From contig CAJTPB010000001.1 of assembly GCA_910578065.1 (NCBI GenBank), positions 162,051-226,050 on the forward strand: a stretch of DNA of 64,000 bases, given 5' to 3'. A model generated the notes under the pieces. It was not told the DNA's origin. It worked only from the letters and a program-made list of their open reading frames with translations, and did no database searches. The translations under genes and the position numbers were made by a program. The stretch's first letter is position 1; every line of letters begins with the position of its first letter. This document shows positions 21,981 to 30,579 of the stretch, in pieces. Origin of the DNA: an uncultured Christensenella sp. GTDB lineage: Bacteria > Bacillota > Clostridia > Christensenellales > Borkfalkiaceae.

Positions 21981-22752
21981 ATGAAAATATCTAACCAATC
22001 GAACGTTACTTATAACGCAGTAGCCCCCAACAAAGCCGGCACCCCCGGCAGCCTTGCAAGCAACACCGTGAATACGGAAGTACTGTCTTACGAAATATCG
22101 AAAGTGATCAGCTGCGACAAAACGATGGCAACAGAAGGAGAAACCGTTCATAATACGATAACGATCACAAACAATTCGGAAACAAAATAACGTACACTTT
22201 TCTTTCCAACCCCACGCCCAACGGCGCAAGTTACGTTGCAGGCAGCGTAAAAGTAAACGGCGTCGCACAACCCGATTATAACATGATAAACGGATTTTAT
22301 CTTCCCGATTTAAACCCCGGCGAAATGCTTACCGTCGAATACGATATGCAGATCAACTCCCCTATGACGGTATCGCCCGTTACCGATACTTCCGAGTTTC
22401 AATATACCGTAACCGATCCCGTAAGAGGCGAGGTATCTTTTTCCGAATATACAAATCCCATTTCGATAAACGTGGTTTCGCCAAACTCAGCGTGGTAAAA
22501 AGCGTGGATAAAGCGTTTGCGGTGAAGGGCGAAACGTTGACCTATACGGTTACGTTTACGAACGAGGGAAATATCAACATCAACGATATTTACTTTACCG
22601 ACAACATTCCGCAAGGCACCACTTTTGTGGAAAAATCCGTACGGATCAACGGTCAGAATATTCCCGCTTACCGCCCGGATATCGGTTACAGCGTGGCAAA
22701 TTTGCCACCCGACGACAGCGCGACGACGAGCTTTCAGGTAACGATAGATTGA
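21981..22752 (+). pseudogene. DUF11-type repeat surface protein, two frameshifts
   Basis: Three frames in succession read as one protein: SNQSNVTYNAVAPN... to NNSETK, then ITYTFLSNP...GSVKVNGVAQP to VVSP, then KLSVVKSVDKAF to the end. The beta-sandwich repeats (GETVHNTITITNNS, GSVKVNGVAQP, GETLTYTVTFTNEGN, VRINGQNIPAY) are the DUF11 / isopeptide-fimbria-like modules. Each shift (near 22185 and 22490) is mended by adding one A in an A run. No signal peptide is seen, as in its intact paralogue next door. Function probably cell-surface or spore-surface structural; uncertain. Confidence 0.75.
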
Positions 22753-22769
22753 TCGAAGGGGGGTACGTT

Positions 22770-23393
22770 ATGCGAATACCCAATCAGTTAAACGTCACTT
22801 ACGGCGCCGTTCTGCCGAACGGAAGAAGAATTTCGGAACGCGCGGAAAGTAACGCCGTCAGCACGGAAATTTTAACCTATTCCGTTTTAAAAGAGATCCG
22901 GTCGGATAAAACAATCGTCCGCGCGGGGGAAAGCGCGCATAATACCGTTACGGTGACCAACCGTTCGGCGGCAAAGCTGTTCGGCAACTATCTTACGATA
23001 TTGCAGCCGAACGATGCAAACTTTGTTGCAGGAAGCGTAAAGATTAACGGCGTCGCGCAACCCGCTTACGCCCCGATCGCGGGCTTTGCGCTTCCCGATT
23101 TAGCCCCAGGCGAAACGGCAATCATCGAATACGAAATAAAAGCGGTAAAACCGACAGAAGCGCCCGTAACGCACTTTGCAACGGTGCGTTATACCGTAGC
23201 CGATCCCGTAAGAGGTAACGTAAATTATGCCGAAAACACAAATACTCTTTCGCTGAACGTTATCGCCGATATTATCGACAATTCGAACCTAACGGTGATA
23301 CGCATGCCCGTCGACTACGGCTCAATCGTTTCTTGTGAAGACAGCTGCTGTTGCTGCGATTATTGCAACTGTCGCGATTGGTGCGACTGTTAA
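22770..23393 (+). CDS. DUF11-type repeat protein with Cys-rich tail
   Basis: 207 residues, intact paralogue of the broken neighbour upstream: same order of blocks (QLNVTYGAVLPNG, ESAHNTVTVTNRS, GSVKINGVAQPAY, VADPVRGNVNY). It ends in an extraordinary Cys tail with CEDSCCCCDYCNCRDWCDC, nine or more cysteines that could bind metal or crosslink the protein. No export signal seen. ATG chosen after AGGGGGG. The two genes are arranged in tandem and are probably one transcript. Confidence 0.75.
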   Translation: MRIPNQLNVTYGAVLPNGRRISERAESNAVSTEILTYSVLKEIRSDKTIVRAGESAHNTVTVTNRSAAKLFGNYLTILQPNDANFVAGSVKINGVAQPAYAPIAGFALPDLAPGETAIIEYEIKAVKPTEAPVTHFATVRYTVADPVRGNVNYAENTNTLSLNVIADIIDNSNLTVIRMPVDYGSIVSCEDSCCCCDYCNCRDWCDC

Positions 23394-23419
23394 ATGCGCC
23401 CGTCTGAATTTTCATTTAT

Positions 23420-23460
23420 CATAGGAAAAAAGAAACCGAACAGTTCGGTTTCTTTTTTAT
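23420..23460. terminator. short terminator hairpin between converging genes
   Basis: AAGAAACCGAAC / GTTCGGTTTCTTTTTTAT directly upstream of the CPBP-like stop codon; T run on the plus strand. Confidence 0.7.
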
Positions 23461-24185
23461 AAAGCGTTAAAAATATCGGGAAATAGCGTATTGATCGATA
23501 TTTGAACGGCTGTTGCTACGTTTAAAAGAAAGTGCCCTATCATACACGGCAACGGATCTCTGTTTTTTTGATACCATATGCAAATTAAAACGGTAAGCGG
23601 CAAAAAGGATAAAAACCGATACAACAAAAACGTACCGTCTGGCATGAACGGAATAAAACTGTGCTGCAACGCATAAAAAAACGCGGCAAAGGAAACGTTT
23701 ACCCGCTTATGTAACGAAGACAAGTTGATCGCATAACCCAAATACAGCCCGTCTTCCGCAATAAAAGTGGATATTGGCAGCAGCAATAAAACAATAACGG
23801 CAAGCCAAAGCGGAACGGGCTGCACCATCGTTTTATCGAGATGCGGAAATTCCGCATAACAAATCAGCCCCGCAAGATATAACCCGCCCATACCGACAAG
23901 CAGCATAACTGTAACAATAAAAATTGCAGACTTTATTTTTGTTTTGCCCTTTTCGTAACCGAGTAAACGCCCAACGGTAATTTTTTTGATGCGTACGGTC
24001 GCATAAAGAATCGCGATCGTAATAAAATTGCATACGATCGCGACGGCAGTCCACCATTTGCCGAGCGCGGAATACGGAACCTTTGTAAAATGCGACAGAA
24101 CTACAAAGGACAACAGAAACAAAACGCATCTAACGGGCAGCAAAAACGGGATTTCCGTTTGACGGTTTGTATTGCGAAACGTCAT
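23457..24185 (-). CDS. CPBP-like membrane protease homologue, probably inactive
   Basis: 242 residues, about eight membrane helices. The order and placing of FIAEDGLYLGY, FYALQHSFIPF and GHFLLN follow the CPBP/ABI (CAAX-type) metalloprotease motifs, but motif 1 has ED in place of EE and lacks the following Arg. It may therefore be catalytically dead or divergent. Start at the ATG that overlaps the TetR stop by 4 bases, with AAGGAGG in front; an earlier frame start is unlikely. Co-transcribed with the TetR regulator, and presumably controlled by it. Confidence 0.75.
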   Translation of the reverse strand: MTFRNTNRQTEIPFLLPVRCVLFLLSFVVLSHFTKVPYSALGKWWTAVAIVCNFITIAILYATVRIKKITVGRLLGYEKGKTKIKSAIFIVTVMLLVGMGGLYLAGLICYAEFPHLDKTMVQPVPLWLAVIVLLLLPISTFIAEDGLYLGYAINLSSLHKRVNVSFAAFFYALQHSFIPFMPDGTFLLYRFLSFLPLTVLICIWYQKNRDPLPCMIGHFLLNVATAVQISINTLFPDIFNAL

Positions 24186-24772
24186 TTTTTCCTCCTTAAA
24201 ATATCTACGATCCATTCCGGCTGCGGAACGGGCATTTGAGGATACCGCGCAATATTTTCTGCAATTCCCTGAATCGCCATAAAAAATGCGATCGCCAATG
24301 CGGTAGCGTTTCCGCTGCGGATATCCCCCTCTTTTTGCCCTTGTTCGATGCGCTTAACCGCGCTTTCGACGTCGTTTTTCCGCATAACGAAGCCTTTCGC
24401 TTGTTCGGGCAGCGCATCGTCGTAACTCGCCCGATTCATTAAAACGAACAACTTTGCGGCAAACGGCTGTTGCGAAATATAATCTAAAACGGTTTTTGCA
24501 GTTTGTTCGAAAAAGCGAATAGCGCTTTCCGCTTCCGCGGCGAAAATATTGCTTTTTCCGCTTGCCGCAATTTGCAAAAGCGTTAAATACAATTTTTCTT
24601 TTGTTGCAAAGTAATGGAAGAACAACCCCTCGCTTATTCCCGCTTCTTTTGCAATGTCCGCCGTTCTTACGGCGGCATACCCCTTTCGGATCAATAGATC
24701 CAGCCCGACGTTTAAAATTTCCTGCCGGCGTTTTTCTTTTTGCTCCGCACGCTTCATATCGTTTCCTCGCAT
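24182..24772 (-). CDS. TetR family transcription regulator
   Basis: 196 residues. N-terminal helix-turn-helix TADIAKEAGISEGLFFHYF at about residues 38-56 is characteristic; the C-terminal helical domain binds an unknown ligand. A second ATG five codons in (24757) is a possible start. A near-perfect palindrome overlaps its promoter, so it likely represses itself and the downstream CPBP-like gene. Confidence 0.9.
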   Translation of the reverse strand: MRGNDMKRAEQKEKRRQEILNVGLDLLIRKGYAAVRTADIAKEAGISEGLFFHYFATKEKLYLTLLQIAASGKSNIFAAEAESAIRFFEQTAKTVLDYISQQPFAAKLFVLMNRASYDDALPEQAKGFVMRKNDVESAVKRIEQGQKEGDIRSGNATALAIAFFMAIQGIAENIARYPQMPVPQPEWIVDILRRKK

Positions 24773-24775
24773 TGT

Positions 24776-24805
24776 ATATTCGTTGAGTATTTACTCAATG
24801 AATAT
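24776..24805. promoter_or_regulatory. TetR operator palindrome
   Basis: Arms ATATTCGTTGAGTA and TACTCAATGAATAT, 14 bases each with one mismatch and a 2-base centre. It covers the -10 box and start point of the tetR promoter. Confidence 0.75.
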
Positions 24806-24829
24806 AACCTATTTTTAACGGAAAGTCAA
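24801..24829 (-). promoter_or_regulatory. promoter of the TetR/CPBP operon
   Basis: Minus strand TTGACT, 17-base spacer, TATATT; the -10 lies in the palindrome. Confidence 0.7.
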
Positions 24830-24951
24830 GCATAAACGCAGCAAAAAACAATTTAACGGTATCGCCCGGCCGAAAAATCCGCCGATTTGTATTTCAGCGC
24901 TTTTAACGGCGCAAAACCGTTAAATACTTTGAAAAAATTTTATAATCGGTA

Positions 24952-24980
24952 TTGCTTTCTTCCCCTTTGTGTGCTATAAT
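24952..24980 (+). promoter_or_regulatory. promoter of the zinc-ribbon membrane protein gene
   Basis: TTGCTT, 17-base spacer, TATAAT with TGC extended -10; the same box sequence as the promoter at 8.8 kb. Confidence 0.65.
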
Positions 24981-25012
24981 AAACAAAATATTATAAGGAG
25001 AGAGATGAAAAA

Positions 25013-26419
25013 ATGAATTGCAAATTTTGCGAAACGGAAAATCCCGATTCCGCCGTTTATTGCAAACAGTGCGGAAAACGGATAGACGGCAATACCGTTT
25101 GCCCCGTATGCCATAAACTTACGCCCGACGACGCGGTTTTCTGCACCGAATGCGGTGCGCGGTTAGACGGTAAAAACGTATGCGAAGAATGCGGAACCCT
25201 GTACGAAGGGCGTTTTTGCCCCGCTTGCGGCAAGGCGAAGGAAAACGCGCCCGCCATCGTAAAAGCAAAAGGAGAGCCTGCGCCCATGGACGAAAGCGCG
25301 GCATGGCAAAAAATTCTTTGGCACGTCGGTTCGGGGTTGGGACTGTTAACGGCTGTATGTTCGCTGATTTTCGTATTTTTGATCGCCTGTTCGGTATCCG
25401 TTGATAAAAGCGTTTCGGGGATTTTATCCGATTTCGGAATACGGGATTCCATGAACCTCTATTACTGCTTCGGCGAAATGTACGAAGATATAGCAGCCGA
25501 TCTTGACTCGATGATGTCTTATTCCGCCTTTGAAGAAATTTCCCTTTACAGCGTAGCTGCGGTACAAACGACGATCGCCGCGGGCGTTTTGATCGCTGTA
25601 CCCGTTCTGAGCGTTTTAACCGTTATACGCTTTATCTTCTGCTATACGGGCAAAAAGCAAAAACCCGTGGGAACGCTTGCGTTCGCTACCTTTTTGACCT
25701 ATCTCGGCGGAGCGGTGCTGTTCCTTGCGGCAAATGCACTACGCATAAAATTATCCGTTTCCGGCTCTTACATCAGCATTAAAACGGACGTGCCCGTTTC
25801 GTATAACGGAGCAACTACGGCGGGGATCGCGCTGTGCGCCGTGTTTGCGGTTTTAAGCCTTGCATGCTTTATCGCGCGCCGCGGAAAATCGCTTTTAAAC
25901 AAAAACACGATCATCAACCTTTCGTTTACGGCAGTTGCGATTGCTTTCCTTTCCGTTGTGATCGCTTTCTGTTCGCAGCCTCCGGTTTCTGTAAGCGAAA
26001 CGGGCAGCGGAAGATCCTCTTTCTATTTAGGGCTTTTAACGTTGGCGTCGGTGATTCCTTCCGCTTTAAAAACGGATGCGGAACTGTACTTCTCTTTCGC
26101 GTACATTGCGTATATTTTGCTGGCGGCGATCGTAGTGCTTTCCGTTCTTACAACCATCAAACTGTGCAAAAACACCGTAGAGGAAAAGCATAGCACCGGG
26201 TTAGGGTATGCGATCGCGGCGTTTGCAACGTGCATTCTTTGCATGATTTTCGCCATTCTCGCAATCAACGAAACGGCAGAAGAAATCGTCGATTCTTCCT
26301 CGTCGGCAGAAACGGGATATGCGGGGATGATCGTCCTTTGCGTATTTACTGCGCTTACGATGATCGTTGCTATCGCGCATAAAGTTACCGATTATTGTTT
26401 AAACGGCAAAAAACAATAA
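25013..26419 (+). CDS. zinc-ribbon polytopic membrane protein of unknown function
   Basis: 468 residues. The first about 75 residues carry several CxxC pairs (CKFCE, CKQCGK, CPVCHK, CTECGA, CEECGT, CPACGK) forming three or more zinc ribbons, followed by a short linker and about nine hydrophobic segments in the rest of the protein. Such zinc-ribbon/membrane proteins are common in Clostridia; their role is not known. An overlapping three-codon frame (ATG AAA AAA TGA) lies between the AGGAG and this ATG. Confidence 0.75.
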   Translation: MNCKFCETENPDSAVYCKQCGKRIDGNTVCPVCHKLTPDDAVFCTECGARLDGKNVCEECGTLYEGRFCPACGKAKENAPAIVKAKGEPAPMDESAAWQKILWHVGSGLGLLTAVCSLIFVFLIACSVSVDKSVSGILSDFGIRDSMNLYYCFGEMYEDIAADLDSMMSYSAFEEISLYSVAAVQTTIAAGVLIAVPVLSVLTVIRFIFCYTGKKQKPVGTLAFATFLTYLGGAVLFLAANALRIKLSVSGSYISIKTDVPVSYNGATTAGIALCAVFAVLSLACFIARRGKSLLNKNTIINLSFTAVAIAFLSVVIAFCSQPPVSVSETGSGRSSFYLGLLTLASVIPSALKTDAELYFSFAYIAYILLAAIVVLSVLTTIKLCKNTVEEKHSTGLGYAIAAFATCILCMIFAILAINETAEEIVDSSSSAETGYAGMIVLCVFTALTMIVAIAHKVTDYCLNGKKQ

Positions 26420-26509
26420 AACGCTTACCGATTAACTGTAATTCCCGTTGAGAATCACAGTAAGCCGCGGAATAAACGGTACACTTTATAAAATTTATGG
26501 AAAAATACA

Positions 26510-26552
26510 TATCCCGCTGTCTTCGTATGCGAAGGCAGCGGGATATACTTTT
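26510..26552. terminator. hairpin downstream of the zinc-ribbon gene
   Basis: TATCCCGCTG.CTTCG / CGAAGGCAGCGGGATA with ACTTTTT following. The rest of the 320-base gap on either side is AT-rich with no ORF or promoter I can support. Confidence 0.6.
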
Positions 26553-26682
26553 TACAATAGAACACTAAATTGAATTTTATAAGTTTATTTTTCTTATTTC
26601 GTTGCCGACGCTTCCCAAATGGCGTATATATTGAAAATTTACGCTTCACAGCACAAAAATTAGCAACATAAAATTCTGTTTA

Positions 26683-26722
26683 ATAACCAAGCTCTTGAAC
26701 AGTTGTTCAAGAGCTTGGTTAT
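26683..26722. terminator. 19-bp perfect inverted repeat before the SDR stop
   Basis: ATAACCAAGCTCTTGAACA / TGTTCAAGAGCTTGGTTAT with a 2-base centre. Probably a terminator for the minus-strand SDR gene although the T tract is short. Confidence 0.6.
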
Positions 26723-26742
26723 AACGCCTAAAAACATATATT

Positions 26743-27594
26743 TTAATTTTGATTAAACTTTTTACGCACAAACCAACTTGTTACCGATTCGGGCAAAAGT
26801 TTATTGGCAAGGTACAGCGCGTTGTTCTTTTTTCCCACCACGGCGAGCGGAGGCGGATTTTTCTTTTCCGCAAGTTTTACGATCGCCTCGGCGACGAGGG
26901 AAGGATTCATGCCCCCCTGTTCCATATTGGCAAGCGCGGCGGAAGCCTTTTTAACGGACGGCGCATAAGAAAGCGATTCTTCTTCGCCGTAGATCCTGCG
27001 GCTGTACGTAAAGTCGGTTGCCGTGCCGCCGGGAAGAAGCGCGCTTACGCGCACCCCGCGCCCGCGCAGTTCTAAATCCGCTTCCTTGGCGAGCATGCAA
27101 AGCGCCGCCTTGGAAGAAGAATAAAAGCTATCGTAAGGAATGGGCATCGAGCCGCCCAGCGAGCCGACGAGCACCGCTCTGCCCCCTTTCTTTTTTAAAT
27201 AAGGCGCGGCGCTTTTTAACGCTTCGATCGCGCCGAAGTAGTTTACTTCGAACAGATATCTGTAATCGCTGCTCTTGGCGTATTCCAACGGCGCCGCCAT
27301 CGAAAATCCCGCCGAATAAATCAACAGGTCGAACGCGCCTACCTCTTCCCCTACCGAAGTGATGGCATTTTTCAGTTCCCCTTCCTGCGCGGCGTCTACG
27401 GTGATCGTACGAACACGATCCCCCTTAAACGGCGTGCGCGAAAGATTGAATACGCGGTACCCCCGCGCGCAAAGTTTTAAAGCAGTTTCCCTGCCGATGC
27501 CCGAAGATCCGCCCACGATCACGGCGGTTTTTCGAGCGGGCGGCGCGGCGGGCGCAGCCCCTTCTTGATTGATTTTTTCCGTTTGCTTTTCCAT
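26743..27594 (-). CDS. short-chain dehydrogenase/reductase
   Basis: 283 residues. Rossmann NAD(P) site VIVGGSSGIGRE near residue 31, YSAGFS (NAG-like) near 93, catalytic Ser then YSSSK (YxxxK), and PGGTATDF. It matches the classical SDR group; C-terminal LLPESVTSWFVRKKF is like short-chain enzymes of the DltE/YqjQ type. The first about 25 residues are Ala/Pro-rich and may be a linker. Substrate unknown. The ZIP transporter gene lies just upstream in the same direction. Confidence 0.88.
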   Translation of the reverse strand: MEKQTEKINQEGAAPAAPPARKTAVIVGGSSGIGRETALKLCARGYRVFNLSRTPFKGDRVRTITVDAAQEGELKNAITSVGEEVGAFDLLIYSAGFSMAAPLEYAKSSDYRYLFEVNYFGAIEALKSAAPYLKKKGGRAVLVGSLGGSMPIPYDSFYSSSKAALCMLAKEADLELRGRGVRVSALLPGGTATDFTYSRRIYGEEESLSYAPSVKKASAALANMEQGGMNPSLVAEAIVKLAEKKNPPPLAVVGKKNNALYLANKLLPESVTSWFVRKKFNQN

Positions 27595-27649
27595 GTTTTT
27601 CAGTTTTGCCGAACGGAAGCGTTTTTAAACGTTTATTTCGTCACAAATT

Positions 27650-28423
27650 TTAACCGAGCGCAACGTCGAGGATCATCATAAAACAAAATCCTACTATCAC
27701 GCCCGCGCTCGCCACCGTTTTATTTCCCGAAAAGCATTCGGGAATGAGTTCCGAGCAGATCACCGCGATCATCGCGCCTGCGGAAAAGGCTAGCGCCCAG
27801 GGCATAAGCCCTGCTATAAACGTCGCCGCGAGCGCGCCCAAAACGCAGGCGGGAATTTCTACCATGCCCGATCCCTGCGAAAACAGAAAGCTGCGTGCGG
27901 GACTCATGCCCTTCATGCGAAGCGGAAAGGCGACGCACATGCCTTCGGGAAAGTTCTGCACGCCGATGCCCACTGCAAGAAGCAAGGCGGAAAGCACGGC
28001 GCCCTCCGCACCCAATCCCTGCGCGAACGCAACGCCCACCGCCATGCCTTCGGGAATATTATGTAAGGTCACCGCCAAAAACAAAAGGGCGTTTTTCTTA
28101 TCCCCGATGCCGCGGAATTTCAGCTGCGAGCGGGAAAGCGCGAAGTCGGAACATACGATAAACGCGCCGCCCAAAAAGAACCCGAGCGTAACGGTAACGT
28201 ATGTGGGAATAGACGTTTGGTACTCCATTGCGGGCAGCAACAGAGAAAAGAAACTTGCCGCTATCATAATTCCCGCCGCCGCGCCCGTCGCCGCGGTGAG
28301 AAAAGTTTGATTTATTTTTTTGGAAAACAGCACGAACGACGCGCCCAGCGCAGTCATTGCGTACATAAATAGGGATGCGATCAGCGCCTGCCACACCGCT
28401 CCCAACGATAAAAACCATTGCAT
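27650..28423 (-). CDS. ZIP family metal transporter
   Basis: 257 residues, eight membrane helices. Helix 4 HNIPEGMAVGVAF and helix 5 QNFPEGMCVAFPL hold the metal-binding His/Asn/Glu residues of ZIP (ZupT/GufA-like) proteins, which bring Zn2+ or other divalent metals into the cytosol. GGAGGG precedes the ATG. It could share a transcript with the SDR gene 55 bases downstream. Confidence 0.9.
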   Translation of the reverse strand: MQWFLSLGAVWQALIASLFMYAMTALGASFVLFSKKINQTFLTAATGAAAGIMIAASFFSLLLPAMEYQTSIPTYVTVTLGFFLGGAFIVCSDFALSRSQLKFRGIGDKKNALLFLAVTLHNIPEGMAVGVAFAQGLGAEGAVLSALLLAVGIGVQNFPEGMCVAFPLRMKGMSPARSFLFSQGSGMVEIPACVLGALAATFIAGLMPWALAFSAGAMIAVICSELIPECFSGNKTVASAGVIVGFCFMMILDVALG

Positions 28424-28604
28424 TGGTAAAACCCTCCGGTTTACGTCCGCCGTAAGGTTGAATTTGTTTTTCTTTTGCGGACGGCAGTCGTTTTATCTTA
28501 TGCCGAAGGGAGAAAAGGAGTGAAAAATGTGAAATTCTACAATTTTAGGAACAAAATGCACAAAATTTTACGGTAATTTTTTTGGAAAAATTTCTTTTCT
28601 GTGA

Positions 28605-28633
28605 TTGACAACAAACAGTTTGTGTACTATAAT
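28605..28633 (+). promoter_or_regulatory. sigma-A promoter
   Basis: Perfect TTGACA-17-TATAAT ahead of the small membrane protein at 28665. Confidence 0.85.
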
Positions 28634-28664
28634 AGTGTTATCAATGTGATATGGGGGATATGTA

Positions 28665-29153
28665 ATGGCAGCTTTAAGTGTGATTACTTTATTACTGACG
28701 GCGTTTACGATTGTGTTCTACGGCTATCTGTTCAAAAAGACGGAACACAGCGTATCGTTCTTTATCTGTGTGGAAATGTTCGCGTTCGTCGCAAACCTTT
28801 GCACGATTACGGCGGGATCTTGGATGATCGCAATTCTTTATTTGATCGTTTCGGCGGCGTTCTTGGGGATCGGTTTTGCGATCGATACGCGGCAGACGAT
28901 CGCGTTCTACTGCGGCATGGGCGGCTGGTTCAAAACGACGTTTACGAACACCGCGCTGATCGGTTGGAGGGTTCTTTCCCTTCTGCTTCCGCCCGCGGGC
29001 GTCGTTTTATACTTCGTTTGGTATAAAGAGAAAAAGGAACTTTCGCACGAATGCGGAAAGATGGCGATTTGGGGCGTTCTTTTATGGCTGGTAATGATAT
29101 GGTTGATTTTGGGAATGATCAGCGGATTAACTCCCCTGCCCGAAACGGTTTAA
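28665..29153 (+). CDS. small four- to five-helix membrane protein, unknown
   Basis: 162 residues with hydrophobic segments at about 3-22, 32-50, 52-70, 97-115 and 130-150 and a KEKKELSHECGK cytosolic loop. No family recognised. GGGGGAT lies at ribosome-site distance. Single gene with its own promoter and terminator. Confidence 0.65.
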   Translation: MAALSVITLLLTAFTIVFYGYLFKKTEHSVSFFICVEMFAFVANLCTITAGSWMIAILYLIVSAAFLGIGFAIDTRQTIAFYCGMGGWFKTTFTNTALIGWRVLSLLLPPAGVVLYFVWYKEKKELSHECGKMAIWGVLLWLVMIWLILGMISGLTPLPETV

Positions 29154-29163
29154 TTGTATTACG

Positions 29164-29194
29164 TAAAAGGCATAGCGTACGCTATGCCTTTTTT
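29164..29194. terminator. bidirectional terminator
   Basis: AAAAGGCATAGCGTACGCTATGCCTTTTTT, a near-perfect palindrome between converging genes. Confidence 0.8.
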
Positions 29195-30510
29195 TATTTC
29201 CCTTTCTTCCAATCTTTAATTTCCTGCAAGCGCGTTTTAAACCTGCCCTCCAATCCCTCTTCCGTGGGCAAATAATATTCCCTTCCCAACAGAGAATCGG
29301 GCAGGCACTGCATGTTGGTCAGTTTTTCTTCGCTGTCGTGCGCGTACTGATATCCCTTGCCGTATTCCAATTCTTTCATCAGCTTGGTGGGCGCGTTGCG
29401 GATCACAAGGGGAACGGGTTCGGCAAGCATGGTGAGCGCGTCCTTTTTCGCCCTTCCGTATGCGACGTACAGCGCGTTAGACTTGGGCGCAAGCGAAAGA
29501 TAAACGACCGCTTGCGTTAAATGCACGGTGCATTCGGGCATGCCGATCAAATGACAGGCTTGATATGCCGCCACCGCAAGTTCCAGCGCGCGCGGATCGG
29601 CAAGCCCTACGTCTTCGCTTGCAAAGCGCGTTACCCGCCTTGCGATATACAGCGGATCTTCGCCCGCTTCCAGCATGCGCGCAAGCCAATACACGGCTGC
29701 GTCCGGATCGGAATTGCGCATGGATTTGTGCAGTGCGGAAATCAAATTGTAATGCTCTTCGCCCGATTTATCGTATAACAGCGATTTTTTGGAAGTACAC
29801 TGTTCGATCGTTTCTTTGGTGACGACCGTCTTTTCTTCCGTAACGTCGCCGTTTAACACCGCCATTTCCAACGTAGAGAGGGCGCTGCGCGCGTCGCCGT
29901 TGGCAAAATCGGCAACCGTCCGCAAACAATCTTCCGAAATTTCTATTTTCTGCTTTCCGAATCCCCTTTCGTCCGTTACGGCGCGGGTAAGCAAACCGAC
30001 CAGCTCTTCCGTTTTCAATGCCTGCAACACGAACACTTTACAGCGCGAAAGCAAAGCCCCGTTCACTTCGAACGAAGGATTTTCCGTCGTCGCGCCGATC
30101 AAGATAATGCTTCCCTTTTCTACAAAAGGCAAAAACGCGTCTTGCTGCGCTTTGTTAAAGCGATGAATTTCGTCTACGAACAAAATGGTCTTTTCGCCGA
30201 AATGGCGGCTTTTTTCCGCCTGTTCCATCACCTGTTTGATCTCTTTGATCCCGCTCGTTACGGCGGAAAAATCGATAAAATTCGCCTTGGTGCGGTTTGC
30301 GATAATGCGGGCGAGCGTCGTTTTACCCACCCCGGGCGGTCCCCAAAAAATCATAGAGCTCACCTGATCGCTTTCGATCAAGCGGCGCAACACCTTCCCT
30401 TCGCCGAGCAGATGTTTCTGCCCGCAAAACTCTTCCAAATTATGCGGACGAAGCCGCGCCGCAAGCGGCTGCGAAACTGCGTTATCGAATAACGTGGGCT
30501 GATCGTACAT
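29194..30510 (-). CDS. rarA: replication-associated recombination protein A (RarA/MgsA)
   Basis: 438 residues, AAA+ ATPase. Opening PLAARLRPHNLEEFCGQKHL, Walker A GPPGVGKTT, Walker B LFVDEIHRFN, sensor ATTENPSFE, then the RarA-specific C-terminal domain with KSMRNSDPDAAVYWLARML and RRVTRFASEDVGLADP. It acts at stalled replication forks and in recombination. The ATG behind GGGGAA at 30510 was preferred over a start 8 codons upstream. Confidence 0.95.
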   Translation of the reverse strand: MYDQPTLFDNAVSQPLAARLRPHNLEEFCGQKHLLGEGKVLRRLIESDQVSSMIFWGPPGVGKTTLARIIANRTKANFIDFSAVTSGIKEIKQVMEQAEKSRHFGEKTILFVDEIHRFNKAQQDAFLPFVEKGSIILIGATTENPSFEVNGALLSRCKVFVLQALKTEELVGLLTRAVTDERGFGKQKIEISEDCLRTVADFANGDARSALSTLEMAVLNGDVTEEKTVVTKETIEQCTSKKSLLYDKSGEEHYNLISALHKSMRNSDPDAAVYWLARMLEAGEDPLYIARRVTRFASEDVGLADPRALELAVAAYQACHLIGMPECTVHLTQAVVYLSLAPKSNALYVAYGRAKKDALTMLAEPVPLVIRNAPTKLMKELEYGKGYQYAHDSEEKLTNMQCLPDSLLGREYYLPTEEGLEGRFKTRLQEIKDWKKGK

Positions 30511-30532
30511 GGCAATTCCCCTTTTTATACGC

Positions 30533-30565
30533 AAAGAGTAGTTTTGGCTTGCAAAACTACTCTTT
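30533..30565 (-). terminator. terminator after galM
   Basis: AAAGAGTAGTTTT / AAAACTACTCTTT hairpin, 15 bases past the stop. Confidence 0.65.
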
Positions 30566-30579
30566 TATTTCTTTTTATA

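Noticed and set aside
23457..24185. Active CAAX protease assignment
   Set aside because: Motif 1 lacks the EE pair and Arg, so only a CPBP-like fold can be claimed.
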